A DNA stretch of 36,109 bases from Sedimenticola sp. (GCA_027024025.1 JALVTT010000077.1:1-36109); one strand, 5' to 3'. Shown: positions 7,600-16,666, numbered from the stretch's first letter. The notes: a model not told the origin generated them from the letters alone. A program made the numbers and translations.

Positions 7600-8495
7600 G
7601 CGTCTCCCCGTGCGAACAGGTCGGTGGATAGATAGCGGTCGCCCCGGTCGCAGATGATGGACACGATCACGGCGTCTTCCAGTTCGGCCGACAGGCGCAG
7701 CGCGGCGGCCACCGCGCCGCCGGAGGAGACACCGCAGAAGATGCCCTCCTCGGTGGCCAGGCGGCGCGTGGTGTCCTCGGCCTCGGCCTGGGTGACATCC
7801 ATCTCGCGGTCCACCCGGCGGGCGTCGAAGATCTCCGGCAGATACTCGGGCGGCCAGCGGCGGATGCCCGGGATGTGCGCCCCCTCGGCCGGCTGCACGC
7901 CGACGATCTGCACCGCCGGGGACTGCTCCTTGAGATAGCGCGCCGTGCCCATGATGGTGCCGGTGGTGCCCATGGCGCTGACGAAGTGCGTGATCCGCCC
8001 CCCGGTGTCGCGCCAGATCTCCGGCCCGGTGCCTTCGTAATGCGCCAGCGGATTGTCGGGATTGGCGAACTGGTTGAGCACCCGGCCCTCGCCGCGCGCC
8101 TCCATCTCCAGCGCCAGGTCGCGCGCGCCTTCCATGCCCGCCTCCTGCGAGACCAGGATCAGCTCGGCGCCATAGGCCCACATCGCGGCGCGGCGCTCCA
8201 CGCTGAGGTTGTCGGGCATGATCAGGATCATGCGATAGCCCTTGATCGCCGCCACCATGGCCAGGGCGATGCCGGTGTTGCCGCTGGTGGCCTCGATCAG
8301 GGTGTCGCCGGGGCGGATGTCGCCGCGCGCCTCGGCGTGCTGGATCATCGACAGCGCCGGCCTGTCCTTGACCGAGCCGGCCGGGTTGTTGCCCTCCAGC
8401 TTGACCAGCAGGGTGTTCGAGGTCTCGCCCGGCAGGCGCTGCAGCCGGACCAGCGGGGTGTTGCCGATGAAGTCGGCGATGGTCGGATAGTTCAT
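7596..8495 (-). CDS. cysM: Cysteine synthase B (O-acetylserine sulfhydrylase, CysM)
   Basis: PLP-dependent enzyme of 299 residues making cysteine from O-acetylserine and sulfide (CysM also uses thiosulfate). The N-terminus reads TIADFIGNTPLVRLQRLPG. The PLP lysine lies in NPAGSVKDRPALSM and the substrate loop is EATSGNTGIALAM. The phosphate-binding loop is GTTGTIMG, and GVSSGGA lies near the C-terminus. CysM rather than CysK is favoured by the length and the NYPTIADFIGNTP start. ATG at 8493-8495 is used; an in-frame ATG at 8504 has a GGGG four bases upstream and is a real alternative. It overlaps the next gene by 4 bp. Confidence 0.93.
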   Translation of the reverse strand: MNYPTIADFIGNTPLVRLQRLPGETSNTLLVKLEGNNPAGSVKDRPALSMIQHAEARGDIRPGDTLIEATSGNTGIALAMVAAIKGYRMILIMPDNLSVERRAAMWAYGAELILVSQEAGMEGARDLALEMEARGEGRVLNQFANPDNPLAHYEGTGPEIWRDTGGRITHFVSAMGTTGTIMGTARYLKEQSPAVQIVGVQPAEGAHIPGIRRWPPEYLPEIFDARRVDREMDVTQAEAEDTTRRLATEEGIFCGVSSGGAVAAALRLSAELEDAVIVSIICDRGDRYLSTDLFARGDA

Positions 8496-8727
8496 GCCCC
8501 GCATTCTACCCCATCCGGCGGCCCGGGCAGGCCGTGGCGCGCCCACAGACCGATCCGAAAGATGAGCGCATAGAGAGAAAAATAAGGAAGGCGCGCGGGC
8601 CAGCGACCGCATCAAGAATGGCCCGCCGCTCAGCGGCGATAAACGGCAGCGAAAGGCATGAGAGCCCTCGGCATGCCGGCGGGGAGCGTCCCATTTTCCT
8701 CGGACCAGGGTGTCACAAGCAGGCAGG
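8496..8727. other. Intergenic gap between pdxJ and cysM
   Basis: The longest gap in the housekeeping run, 232 bp, with no convincing coding frame. A short hairpin (6-bp stem CGCCGC/GCGGCG, 3-nt loop) lies at 8624-8638 with only a weak T-rich stretch after it on the minus strand, so termination is uncertain. A TAGAAT hexamer, read on the minus strand just upstream of cysM, resembles a -10 box, but no good -35 is placed 17 bp before it. In many gammaproteobacteria acpS follows pdxJ; no acpS or remnant is seen here. Confidence 0.4.
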
Positions 8728-9459
8728 TCAGGCGGGGGGGCCGATGAGCCGTTTCATATCCGCCACCGCCCGCGCCAGGCCGCTGAACAGGGCCCGGGCG
8801 ATGATGGCATGGCCGATGTTGAACTCTTCCAGGAGCTCGATCGCGGCCACGGCCTGGACGTTGTGATAGTCCAGCCCGTGCCCGGCGTTCACGCGCAGTC
8901 CGAGGCTGGCGGCGTATTCCGCGGCGTGCGCGATGCGCGCCAGCTCGCGGGCCCGGGCCTCGCGGCCCACCGCGTCGGCGTAGTGTCCGGTATGGATCTC
9001 GATCACCGGCGCGCCGATCTCCACGGCGGCCTCGATCTGGCGCTCGTCGGCGTCGATGAACAGCGACACGCGCACCCCGGCCTCGGCCAGGGCCGCGCAG
9101 TAGTCCTTGAGATAATCGACCTGGGCGGCCACGTCCAGGCCGCCCTCGGTGGTCAGTTCCTCGCGCCGCTCGGGCACCAGGCAGCAGTCGGCCGGGCGGA
9201 CCTGGCAGGCGATCTCGCGCATCTCGGCGGTGGCGGCCATCTCCAGGTTCATGCGGCTTTGCAGGATCTCGGCGAGCATGCGCACATCGCGCTCCTGGAT
9301 GTGCCGGCGGTCCTCGCGCAGGTGCAGGGTGATGCCATCGGCGCCCGCCTGTTCGGCCACCAGGGCGGCCTGTACCGGCTCGGGGTAGCGGGTGCCGCGG
9401 GCCTGGCGGATGGTGGCGACGTGGTCGATGTTGACGCCCAGCAGACGTTTTCCGGTCAT
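8728..9459 (-). CDS. pdxJ: Pyridoxine 5'-phosphate synthase PdxJ
   Basis: A 243-residue TIM-barrel enzyme that condenses 1-deoxyxylulose 5-phosphate with 3-amino-2-oxopropyl phosphate in vitamin B6 synthesis. Family motifs are strong: [16 protein letters not shown] at the N-terminus, [12 protein letters not shown], the MNLEMAAT strand, [30 protein letters not shown] and the end strand [12 protein letters not shown]. The length matches the family. The ATG at 9457-9459 is preceded by GGAAG. It lies 20 bp after the recO stop, in the classical order rnc-era-recO-pdxJ. Confidence 0.97.
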   Translation of the reverse strand: MTGKRLLGVNIDHVATIRQARGTRYPEPVQAALVAEQAGADGITLHLREDRRHIQERDVRMLAEILQSRMNLEMAATAEMREIACQVRPADCCLVPERREELTTEGGLDVAAQVDYLKDYCAALAEAGVRVSLFIDADERQIEAAVEIGAPVIEIHTGHYADAVGREARARELARIAHAAEYAASLGLRVNAGHGLDYHNVQAVAAIELLEEFNIGHAIIARALFSGLARAVADMKRLIGPPA

Positions 9460-9479
9460 GTGATGCTTCCGTTGTGTGG

Positions 9480-10175
9480 TCAGACAAACAGCTCCCGGCT
9501 GCGCAGGGGACGGCCCTCCAGGCGCTGGTCGAGCACCTGGCGCATCAGGCGGCGGGCCTCGCTGCGGACCTGGTCGCTGTCCAGGCGGTGTCGCGCCAGC
9601 GCCAGCAGGGTGGCGCCGCTGAACCCGCCCGCGTGCTGCGGCGAGACGGGCTCGGGCCCGGCATCCACGCGGTAATGATAACGCCTGCGCGGGTTCACCG
9701 GCGCGCCGTTGATGTCGTGTTCGAGCTGCATGCCCATGCCCAGCTCGTCCAGCAGGGCCAGCTCGAAGCGCCGCAGCACCGGCTCCAGGGCGGCGTTGTC
9801 CTGGCCGGCCTCGGCCAGATCGTGGATACAGGCGGTGTAGGCGGGAAACAGCGCGCTGTGCGGATCGCCGCGTTGCGACAGGCGCAGCACCAGCTCGTTG
9901 ACATACAGGCCGCAGTACAGGGCGCGTCCGTCCAGCCCGGCCGCGCCGCCGGCGGCCTCGCAGCGGGTCATCAGCGGCAGCTCCCCCCTGCCCCGCCAGG
10001 CCAGCAGCAGGGGCACGAAGGGCCGGGGCGGCTGGGCGCGCCGTCCCCCGAGCGCGCCGCGCGCCAGCAGGGCCTGGCGGCCATGCGCCTGGGTCAGCAC
10101 CTCCACCACCAGGCTGGTCTCGCGGAAGCGGCGGGTATGCAGCACATAGGCGGGCTGCAGCGGATCGCCCGGCAT
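9480..10175 (-). CDS. recO: DNA repair protein RecO
   Basis: A 231-residue RecO, the recombination mediator that helps RecR load RecA onto SSB-coated single strands. The N-terminal OB fold is recognisable in [21 protein letters not shown] and [14 protein letters not shown]. The helical part has [15 protein letters not shown], then [16 protein letters not shown], and ends with [13 protein letters not shown]. The length fits the family (about 230-245). The ATG at 10173-10175 sits 5 bp after the era stop. Assigned by both sequence and position between era and pdxJ. Confidence 0.93.
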   Translation of the reverse strand: MPGDPLQPAYVLHTRRFRETSLVVEVLTQAHGRQALLARGALGGRRAQPPRPFVPLLLAWRGRGELPLMTRCEAAGGAAGLDGRALYCGLYVNELVLRLSQRGDPHSALFPAYTACIHDLAEAGQDNAALEPVLRRFELALLDELGMGMQLEHDINGAPVNPRRRYHYRVDAGPEPVSPQHAGGFSGATLLALARHRLDSDQVRSEARRLMRQVLDQRLEGRPLRSRELFV

Positions 10176-10180
10176 GGCGG

Positions 10181-11086
10181 CTACTCGGAATACCCCAGCT
10201 GGGCCAGGCTGGCCTCGTCGCTGGACCAGCTCTTCTTGACCTTGATCCACACGTCCAGATGCACCCGGGTATCGAAGAATTCCATCATGTTCTGGCGCGC
10301 GGCGCTGGCGGCCTCCTTCATGGCCTGGCCCTGGCGGCCGAGCAGGATGCCCCGCTGGCTCTCGCGCTCCACCCAGATCACGGCGCCGATCACATAGCGC
10401 CCGGCTTCCTCCCTGAACTGTTCGATCTCGACGGTGACCGCATACGGCAGTTCCTTGTGATAGCGCCGGATGATCTGCTCGCGCAGGATCTCGGCGGCGA
10501 AGAAACGCTCGGGTCGGTCGGTGATCTGATCCTCGGGAAAGATCAGATCCCCTTCCGGCAGGTGCTTGAGCACCAGCGCGTCTAGGGCCTCGACCTGGGT
10601 GCCGTCGCGCGCCGAGACCGGGATGATCTCCAGAAAGTCGTGCCGCGCCCCCAGTTCGGCGAGAAAGGGCAGCAGTTTTTCGCGCGGCTGCACGGTGTCG
10701 ATCTTGTTGACCACGCCGATCGCCGGCACGCCGGCCCGGGCGATGGCCTTGAGCACCTGGGTGTCCTCGTCGTGCCAGGCCAGCGCCTGACACACGAACA
10801 CCGCCAGATCCACGTCCAGCAGGGTGCTGTGCGCGGTGCGGTTGAGGTAGCGGTTCATCGCCTGGTTGCCGCGCTGGTGGATGCCGGGGGTGTCGATATA
10901 GACCACCTGCCCCTGTTCGTCCGTGCGTACCCCGAGGATGCGGTGGCGCGTGGTCTGGGGCTTGTGCGAGGTGATCGCCATCTTTTGCCCCAGCAGGCGG
11001 TTGAGCAGGGTCGATTTGCCCACGTTCGGGCGCCCCACCAGGGCCGCGTAACCCGCGTGGAAGGGGGTGTCTCCGGTGTCAGGCAT
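10181..11086 (-). CDS. era: GTPase Era
   Basis: Essential ribosome-biogenesis GTPase that binds 16S rRNA. With the ATG at 11084-11086 it is 301 residues, the same as E. coli Era. The G motifs are in order: GRPNVGKST at about 18-26, TTRHRI at 45-50, DTPG at 65-68 and NKID at 127-130. A C-terminal KH RNA-binding domain carries [12 protein letters not shown]. An in-frame ATG at 11101 exists, but the chosen one has GGAG seven bases upstream and the standard length. It overlaps rnc by 8 bp, so the pair is coupled. Confidence 0.97.
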   Translation of the reverse strand: MPDTGDTPFHAGYAALVGRPNVGKSTLLNRLLGQKMAITSHKPQTTRHRILGVRTDEQGQVVYIDTPGIHQRGNQAMNRYLNRTAHSTLLDVDLAVFVCQALAWHDEDTQVLKAIARAGVPAIGVVNKIDTVQPREKLLPFLAELGARHDFLEIIPVSARDGTQVEALDALVLKHLPEGDLIFPEDQITDRPERFFAAEILREQIIRRYHKELPYAVTVEIEQFREEAGRYVIGAVIWVERESQRGILLGRQGQAMKEAASAARQNMMEFFDTRVHLDVWIKVKKSWSSDEASLAQLGYSE

Positions 11087-11762
11087 CGGCGGACTCCGCA
11101 TCGGCCAGGGCCTCCAGGAAGCGCTCGGCCGCCTGCTGCTCGGCCTTGCGCCGGCTGCTGCCCCGCCCCTCGGCCTGCATGCCCAGGCGTTCCACCGAAC
11201 AGCGCACGGTGAACTGCTGGCGGTGCGGGTCGCCGTCGATGCGCTCGACCTGGTACCGGGGCAGCGGCAGGCGGCGGGCCTGCAGGTGCTCCTGCAGCCG
11301 GGTCTTGGCGTCCTTCTGCTGCAGCCCCTTGTCGGGATGGCTCAGACGCCGCCCCAGCAGGTGGCGCACCAGCTCGCGGGCCGGTTCCATGCCGCCGTCC
11401 AGATAGACCGCGGCGATGATGGCTTCGACGGCGTCGGCGAGGATGGAATCACGGTTCTGGCCGCCGCTGCGCAGCTCGCCGGGCCCCAGGTGCAGGATCT
11501 CGCCGAGTTGCAGCTCACGCGCCACCTCGGCCAGGGTCTCGCGCTTGACCAGCTTGGAGCGCATGCGGCTGAGCTGGCCCTCGTCGGCGGCTTCGGCATG
11601 CCGGAACAGATAGTCGGCGGTCTCGAAACCGAGGATGGCGTCGCCCAGGAATTCCAGGCGCTCGTTGTGCACCGGGCCCGCGCTGCGGTGGGTCAGCGCG
11701 CGCTCCAGCAGGCCGGCGTCCTTGAAACGATAGGCCAGACGCCGCTGCAGGCGCTCCATCAT
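11079..11762 (-). CDS. rnc: Ribonuclease III
   Basis: A 227-residue double-strand-specific endoribonuclease that processes rRNA precursors and many mRNAs. The catalytic signature NERLEFLGDAILG is at about 33-45. The second acidic cluster is DSILADAVEAIIAAVYLDGG, which gives the metal-binding Asp and Glu. A C-terminal double-stranded RNA-binding domain follows from about 150, with the typical GRGSSRRKAEQQAAERFLEAL end. Two consecutive ATG codons (11762 and 11759) overlap the stop of the DUF4845 gene. Confidence 0.97.
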   Translation of the reverse strand: MMERLQRRLAYRFKDAGLLERALTHRSAGPVHNERLEFLGDAILGFETADYLFRHAEAADEGQLSRMRSKLVKRETLAEVARELQLGEILHLGPGELRSGGQNRDSILADAVEAIIAAVYLDGGMEPARELVRHLLGRRLSHPDKGLQQKDAKTRLQEHLQARRLPLPRYQVERIDGDPHRQQFTVRCSVERLGMQAEGRGSSRRKAEQQAAERFLEALADAESADA

Positions 11763-12142
11763 TGGCGGACTTCGGCCTGGTCGTCGAAGGCCATGACCAC
11801 CGAGACATTGCCAATAACGGGCTTGCGCACCTCGTATTTGATCTCGATACGCATGCCTCGTTTGTCTTTGGTGATCTTGATCTTGTCGCGCGGAAAGTTA
11901 TACACGCCATTGATGCTAAGACGCTTGAGTATGTTGTCTTTAAGGCGTCGGTGCGACAGGGTGCGAGAGGCGCGATCCTGCGCGACCGAGGCCAACACCT
12001 CCTTGATGGAATAGTTCTCAAGATAGGTCGGAATCATCTTGACCCCGATCAAAACGAAGAAAATCGCGATGGCCAGTACGACCACCCAAGAGATCAAAGT
12101 CATGCCATCCTGGCGGTGCGGAATGCGGTTGTAAATCGACAT
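11759..12142 (-). CDS. DUF4845 single-pass membrane protein
   Basis: A 127-residue protein of the DUF4845 family, which is regularly encoded just before rnc in gammaproteobacteria; its function is unknown. It has a short cytoplasmic N-terminus, one transmembrane helix at about residues 14-36 (TLISWVVVLAIAIFFVLIGV), then a soluble domain starting KMIPTYLENYSIKEVL. The ATG at 12140-12142 is used because AGAGGA lies just upstream; a TTG at 12160 would extend it by six residues. The usual upstream neighbour lepB is absent; the upstream side is a divergent acyltransferase gene. Confidence 0.88.
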   Translation of the reverse strand: MSIYNRIPHRQDGMTLISWVVVLAIAIFFVLIGVKMIPTYLENYSIKEVLASVAQDRASRTLSHRRLKDNILKRLSINGVYNFPRDKIKITKDKRGMRIEIKYEVRKPVIGNVSVVMAFDDQAEVRQ

Positions 12143-12286
12143 ACTATCCTCTGTGAGCAATATCAGTTGTGCCGCTGGACGTGGTAAGGTCGCGACCGGT
12201 CGCGGATGGTATCATCGCGGATTCATTTGGGTAGCGCAACGGCAGTCGGCTGCCGGTTCGGGATGGCAGAGGACCTTGCCACAAGC
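12143..12286. promoter_or_regulatory. Divergent intergenic region with a 14-bp palindrome
   Basis: This stretch separates the minus-strand rnc operon from the plus-strand acyltransferase and must carry the promoter of at least the former. A perfect 14-bp palindrome, CGCGACCGGTCGCG, lies at 12191-12204, about 50 bp upstream of the DUF4845 start. It could be an operator for a dimeric regulator, but short GC palindromes occur by chance in such DNA. I see no convincing -35/-10 pair on either strand. Confidence 0.3.
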
Positions 12287-13426
12287 ATGAACATCACCAC
12301 CTATCACAGTGCCGCCGAGATCCCCGGCGAGGCATGGGAGGCCGTTGTCGGGTCGGCCTCGATCACCCACGGCAAGACCTACTGGCAGGTCATCGAGGCG
12401 GCCGGGATGGCCGAGTTCCACGACACCCATTATCTGCTGGTGCGCGACGCGCGGGGACAGCCGCTGGCCATCGCCACCTGCTACACGGTCAGCACCGACA
12501 TGGCCATCTTCGCCAGCGGCCCGCTGCGCGCCCTGCTGCAGACGGTGCGGCGGGCCTTTCCCCGCTTTCTCAAACTGCGGATGCTGGAGTGCGGCAGCGC
12601 GATCAATATCAACCCGCCGTTGCTCACCCGGCCCGGCGCGGATGTGGACGCCGTCGTGGACAGGGTGTCGGATGAACTGTTCGAGATCGCCCGGCGGCAA
12701 GGCGCCCTGCTGCTCGTGGTGCGTGATTTCACGCTCGCCGATCAGGGACTGCTAGCCGGTTTCGAGCGCAACGGCTTTGTCGCCGTGCCCGGGCTGCCCA
12801 ACGCCTGGATGGATGTGGCCTGGAGTTCGGTCGACGAATACCTGGCCGCGATGAAGAGCTATTACCGCAGCAAGCTGAAGAAACACCTGAAGCGCAACGA
12901 GCAGGCCGGGATCAGCGCCCGCCTGCTGGATGAGTTTTCCGATATCGCGGATACGCTGGCCGCGCAATGGATGAAGGTTCACGAGCAGGCGGACGAGTAC
13001 CAGCGCGAGGTGCTGACACCGGTGTTCTACCGGGCCTTCTCCCGGCGCCTGGGCGAAGCCTCCCGGGTGATCGGCTTCTACCGGGATGGCCGGATGATCG
13101 GCCACGCCCTCCTGCTCATGGATCGCGACACCCTGCGCTGGATGTATTTCGGGCGGGAGCAGGCACAGAACGACAGCCTGTATATCTTTGTCGCCTTCAA
13201 GGTCATCGAGACCGCCATCACACTGGGCGCAGCGCACATCGAACTGGGGTTGACCACTTACTCCATCAAGCGCGACCTGGGGGCGCGCCTGATCCCCATC
13301 CGCTATGGCCTGAGCTTCCGCTTCCGATGGATGAACCCGGTGCTTGGATGGGGTTACCGGCTGCTCAACAAGACGCCGGAGATCCGCGACAAGAATATCT
13401 TCAAGCAACCCTCAGGCAACACCTGA
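12287..13426 (+). CDS. FemAB/GNAT-like acyltransferase of a polysaccharide locus
   Basis: A 379-residue protein with the two-lobed GNAT arrangement (Acetyltransf_6 type, related to FemAB) often found in capsule and exopolysaccharide loci. Visible features are a first lobe with THGKTYWQVIEAAGM and HYLLVRDARGQPLAIATCY, and a basic central stretch YYRSKLKKHLKRNEQAG. The second lobe has RVIGFYRDGRMIGHALLLM, the YIFVAFKVIETAI helix and HIELGLTTYSIKRDLGA. The start is uncertain: ATGs at 12206 and 12263 are in frame, none has an ideal ribosome binding site, and 12287 gives the most natural N-terminus. It is the only plus-strand gene of the capsule side and overlaps the kpsS-like gene convergently by 15 bp. 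The transferred group and acceptor are unknown. Confidence 0.75.
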   Translation: MNITTYHSAAEIPGEAWEAVVGSASITHGKTYWQVIEAAGMAEFHDTHYLLVRDARGQPLAIATCYTVSTDMAIFASGPLRALLQTVRRAFPRFLKLRMLECGSAININPPLLTRPGADVDAVVDRVSDELFEIARRQGALLLVVRDFTLADQGLLAGFERNGFVAVPGLPNAWMDVAWSSVDEYLAAMKSYYRSKLKKHLKRNEQAGISARLLDEFSDIADTLAAQWMKVHEQADEYQREVLTPVFYRAFSRRLGEASRVIGFYRDGRMIGHALLLMDRDTLRWMYFGREQAQNDSLYIFVAFKVIETAITLGAAHIELGLTTYSIKRDLGARLIPIRYGLSFRFRWMNPVLGWGYRLLNKTPEIRDKNIFKQPSGNT

Positions 13427-14668
13427 ATCCGGCGAGCGGCACGGCACGCAGGGCAGGCCGACCTGGCCGTTCACGATACGCTCGGCGGTCTCCCGCGCCG
13501 CTGCTTCCAGGCCCGGATCGCTGTAATAGCCGCCCCGGACATGGACGCTCCAGGCCAGGGCCCGCAGCCAGTCCCCGACCAGGGTCGTGTCCGGGATGGC
13601 CGGATCCCGCCAGAAACCGTCCAGCGCCCCCTGGTGGGCCAGGCCCTCGATGTCGTAGATGGCCTGCCCCAGCGGCTTGACCGGGCGGCCCAGTTGCAGG
13701 GCGCGGATGCCCGTGGTGCTGTTGACCGTGACCACACCACGGGCATGGCGGATCATGCCATCGAGATCGCCTCCATCGACGAAGCGGACCCGCGCCTCCA
13801 CGCCGTGCCGACGGGCCATCCCGCCGATGATGCGGCGCCAGTTGCGGGTGCCGGTGTCCAGAGGGTGCAGCTTGACCAGCAGCATCGTATCCGGCGGGGC
13901 ATGCCGGGCAAAGGAGGCGATGATCTGCTCCGAGGGGGTCTCCAGGCCGTCGAAAGATGAATACGAGACGATCGAGAAGTCATGCTCCAACTGCATGGCA
14001 TACAGATAGTAGCCCCCCTGCCCGCGCGCCAGTTCAGCGCTCACACGCCGGGCCTCCCGCTCCAGAAGCGGCTTTTTCAACAGCCGCAGTCCGATGGCGG
14101 GATAGTGCAGAAAGGGATTGTCGCGCCGGTATGAGCGCCGGTAATGCGGATACAGCCAGCCGGTGAACACCAGCCCGAAATGATAGGCCATGTCCATGAC
14201 GGCCAGTTTCCAGAAGGCATCGCGATAGCGTGGCGAGAAATCGGGCATCGGCAGCCTGCGGGCCAGGGCCCGTATCGCATCGGGATCGCGGGGGAAATGC
14301 GACTCGCCATTGGTGCCGTCGCGCTCCAGGATCAGCCAGTCGGGCCGCAGATAGCCGTTGTCCGTAACATGCACCCGGATGCCGGCGGCCCGGGCACGTT
14401 CGATCGCCACCCTGTGATAGGTGCGCTGCTCACCCACCAGGAGGATGTCGGTGATCCGGTGTGCGCTCACATGGGCGTCGAAGAAATCGCCCCATTGATC
14501 GAACGGCCCCTTGTAGGGCCTGCCGTTGGGACCATGCCAGAACAGGCGGTCGGGGAAACAGAAAAAGATCGCACCGACATCACAGCCCCGCTGCATCAGA
14601 CAGTCGGCGACCCGGTCGAAGAAGGGCGAGGCCAGGCCCTGGAGAAACAACACCCTGGGTTTGTCCAT
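13412..14668 (-). CDS. kpsS: KpsS-like capsule Kdo transferase
   Basis: A 418-residue protein of the KpsS/LipB capsule synthesis family. KpsS adds the first Kdo to lysophosphatidylglycerol, starting the poly-Kdo linker of group 2 capsules, at the cytoplasmic face. Diagnostic parts are RVLFLQGLASPFFDRVA at the N-terminus, YLYAMQLEHDFSIVSYSSF (about 221-239) and LLVKLHPLD (263-271). ARGVVTVNSTTGIRAL (309-324) follows, then GRPVKPLGQAIYDIEGL (327-343) and a DGFW segment. The ATG at 14666-14668 overlaps the epimerase stop by 1 bp; longer in-frame starts lie inside that gene. It is the last gene of the capsule operon. Its usual partner KpsC is not in this window. Confidence 0.88.
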   Translation of the reverse strand: MDKPRVLFLQGLASPFFDRVADCLMQRGCDVGAIFFCFPDRLFWHGPNGRPYKGPFDQWGDFFDAHVSAHRITDILLVGEQRTYHRVAIERARAAGIRVHVTDNGYLRPDWLILERDGTNGESHFPRDPDAIRALARRLPMPDFSPRYRDAFWKLAVMDMAYHFGLVFTGWLYPHYRRSYRRDNPFLHYPAIGLRLLKKPLLEREARRVSAELARGQGGYYLYAMQLEHDFSIVSYSSFDGLETPSEQIIASFARHAPPDTMLLVKLHPLDTGTRNWRRIIGGMARRHGVEARVRFVDGGDLDGMIRHARGVVTVNSTTGIRALQLGRPVKPLGQAIYDIEGLAHQGALDGFWRDPAIPDTTLVGDWLRALAWSVHVRGGYYSDPGLEAAARETAERIVNGQVGLPCVPCRSPDSGVA

Positions 14669-15657
14669 CAGTGGCGCTCCAGAAACCAGGCGCATGATCG
14701 CTCGACGGCGGCGGGATAGTCCACCGCATCGGGCAAGGCGCACAGACGATGCAGGCGGCCGGCGTCATGCCCGCAGCTGCGGCCGAAGATCCGTACCAGC
14801 AGCGGATGCAGGAGCGGCTCGCGTCCCGGGCACAAGCCGCCACAGACCGTCGTGATCAGGCGCGCCGCCCCATCCGCCAGCCAGAACGGCAGGCTGATCA
14901 CCAGCCCCCTGCCCCGTATGCCGGCCTTGAGGTCGCGCAAAAAGGTGTTCCAGTCCACGTCGTAGGGGTCGCGTACATTGAACACCTCGCCCACAGCCTC
15001 ATCGGCGTCCACAAGGCACATGGCGTAGCGCGCGAGATTGTCCACGTAGATCAGGCCTGCGTTGGCGCGGCCGCCATCCACCTTCAGCATCAGCCCGGCA
15101 CGCAGCTCCGCGCCGATCCGCTCGATGAACTGACTGCCCGGCCCGATCACATTGCACGGCCGGAGGATGGTCACCGGCAGGCCATGCTCACGGGCAAAGC
15201 GCCGGACCAGGGCCTCACCCTGGCGCTTGCTCTCGCTGTAACCGAAGGGGCTTTTCGGCAAGGGACAATCCTCGTCGCAGGGCGATTCGGGGAAGCCATA
15301 GACATCGACGGTGGAAAAATGCACAAAACGCTCCAGCGCCGGATTCTCCGCCAGCACCGCCTCCAGCAGATTTTTCAGGCCGGTGATATTGGCCGCGGCA
15401 TAGGATTCCCAGTTGTCCCAGGTGGCGACATTGGCCGCGCAATGATAGATCACCGACACATCCCGAACCGCGCGGCGCAATACATCGGCGTCCGCCAGAT
15501 CCCCACGCACCACTTCGCAGGGGTCCAGCGTATGCGCCAGCCGCTCGGGCCGCCGCACCAGCACCCGGACCCGGTGCCCCGCCTGCAGCAGCATCTCCGC
15601 CAGGCGCCGGCCGATGAAGCCGGTCGCGCCGGTTACCAACACCTGCTTTCCTTTCAC
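14668..15657 (-). CDS. NAD(P)-dependent sugar epimerase/dehydratase (extended SDR)
   Basis: A 329-residue extended short-chain dehydrogenase. The Rossmann motif GATGFIGRRLAE is at about 10-21, followed by the acidic/basic switch region VLVRRPERL and CAANVATWDNW. The catalytic triad is complete, with Ser/Thr in HFSTVDVYG and YSESKRQGE supplying Tyr and Lys. The C-terminal half resembles 3-beta-HSD-like epimerases more than GalE or RmlB. The start is a GTG at 15655-15657 forming a GTGA overlap with the upstream glycosyltransferase. In context it probably makes a nucleotide sugar for the capsule, but the substrate cannot be named. Confidence 0.85.
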   Translation of the reverse strand: MKGKQVLVTGATGFIGRRLAEMLLQAGHRVRVLVRRPERLAHTLDPCEVVRGDLADADVLRRAVRDVSVIYHCAANVATWDNWESYAAANITGLKNLLEAVLAENPALERFVHFSTVDVYGFPESPCDEDCPLPKSPFGYSESKRQGEALVRRFAREHGLPVTILRPCNVIGPGSQFIERIGAELRAGLMLKVDGGRANAGLIYVDNLARYAMCLVDADEAVGEVFNVRDPYDVDWNTFLRDLKAGIRGRGLVISLPFWLADGAARLITTVCGGLCPGREPLLHPLLVRIFGRSCGHDAGRLHRLCALPDAVDYPAAVERSCAWFLERH

Positions 15658-16631
15658 GATGCGTCCAGTAAGCGTTCCAGTTCACCCGGTTGAGCGACCT
15701 GGCCCTGCAGCCAGGTCAGATGCCGTTTGAAGCGGGTTGTCCGTTCATCGGGATTCCGTAGCAGGCGAACCACCGGCTCTACCCAGTCCAGGGGATCATC
15801 CCCCAGCAACAGCGCGTCCGCGCCCTGCAAGGCTGACAGATACGGCTCCCGCCCGGAAAAGAGCCCCACCGCGCCGGTGCGCATGATATCAAAGGCCTTG
15901 GTATGCGAACGCGCCGCATTGAAGCGCCCGGGCAACAGGGGCGCCACACCCACCGCCAGCGGATGTGAACGGGCATACTCCAGATACTCCGGCCACGACC
16001 GGGGCGGCAGCACCTCGACCCGGGGAATGCCTGCAAACAGGCGCCTGACCCGCCTTCCGCCGAAGATCTCGAACACCGCCTCCGGCACCTGCCGCTGCAC
16101 CTCGGCGACCAGGGGCACCAGCCAGGCCGGTTCCTTGTGGTGAATGGGGGAGCCGTGGTAGCCCCAGCGCATACATTCACGCGGCGCCTGGACAGGCATG
16201 GGGCCAAACCAGCGTGGCGGTACGAGCCTGGCCTGGGGATAACGGCGTTGCAATTCGGGGGTGGAGACCCAGAGTCGCAGGTCATCACCACCCAGCAAGG
16301 CCCGCAGCGCGTAATAACGCCACGAGGTACGCAAGCCATATAGACGAGGCACATCGGGCGCGCGCCAGGCCAGTGGCAAATCGTCGTCCATCAGCAGCAC
16401 CCAGCCTTCATTGCCCTGCCGTAAACGGCGTACCCAACGCAAGGGGGCGTGGCGTACTACTATGCGTACTGTTTCGTTCAGCAGAATGGCGGGTAATGAA
16501 TTTGCATCATCAACTAACGAGACACAACCTGGGATATTGGCATCCCGCTCTCTACGGGACACGATATAGTAATCGGTAGTAGGAATATCAGAAAATGAAT
16601 ACGTTAAAAAAGAGCACAAAGCACCACCCAT
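15654..16631 (-). CDS. Putative glycosyltransferase (GT-B type)
   Basis: A 325-residue protein with features of a GT-B glycosyltransferase. It has VLLMDDDLPLAWRAP in the N-lobe, a linker around WFGPMPVQAP, MRWGYHGSPIHHKEPAW, EIFGGRRVRRLF, and a C-lobe donor-site-like stretch HTKAFDIMRTGAVGLFSGREPYLSAL. It is not a close match to any family I can name. The start is weak: the ATG at 16629-16631 has no clear ribosome binding site and an in-frame stop lies directly before it. The first roughly 60 codons are less GC-rich than the rest, so this gene sits on the border between the GC-rich and AT-rich parts of the locus. An N-terminal truncation by recombination is possible. Confidence 0.6.
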   Translation of the reverse strand: MGGALCSFLTYSFSDIPTTDYYIVSRRERDANIPGCVSLVDDANSLPAILLNETVRIVVRHAPLRWVRRLRQGNEGWVLLMDDDLPLAWRAPDVPRLYGLRTSWRYYALRALLGGDDLRLWVSTPELQRRYPQARLVPPRWFGPMPVQAPRECMRWGYHGSPIHHKEPAWLVPLVAEVQRQVPEAVFEIFGGRRVRRLFAGIPRVEVLPPRSWPEYLEYARSHPLAVGVAPLLPGRFNAARSHTKAFDIMRTGAVGLFSGREPYLSALQGADALLLGDDPLDWVEPVVRLLRNPDERTTRFKRHLTWLQGQVAQPGELERLLDAS

Positions 16632-16666
16632 TCAAGGCCGAATAAACGCGCATTAGGAGTATAGTG

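Noticed and set aside
7596-8495. Functional link between cysM and the capsule sulfotransferases
   Set aside because: cysM sits in the conserved housekeeping run and makes cysteine; it does not make PAPS, and its proximity is explained by the conserved gene order.
8496-8727. Possible acpS remnant after pdxJ
   Set aside because: No frame in this gap shows the AcpS start or its conserved motifs.
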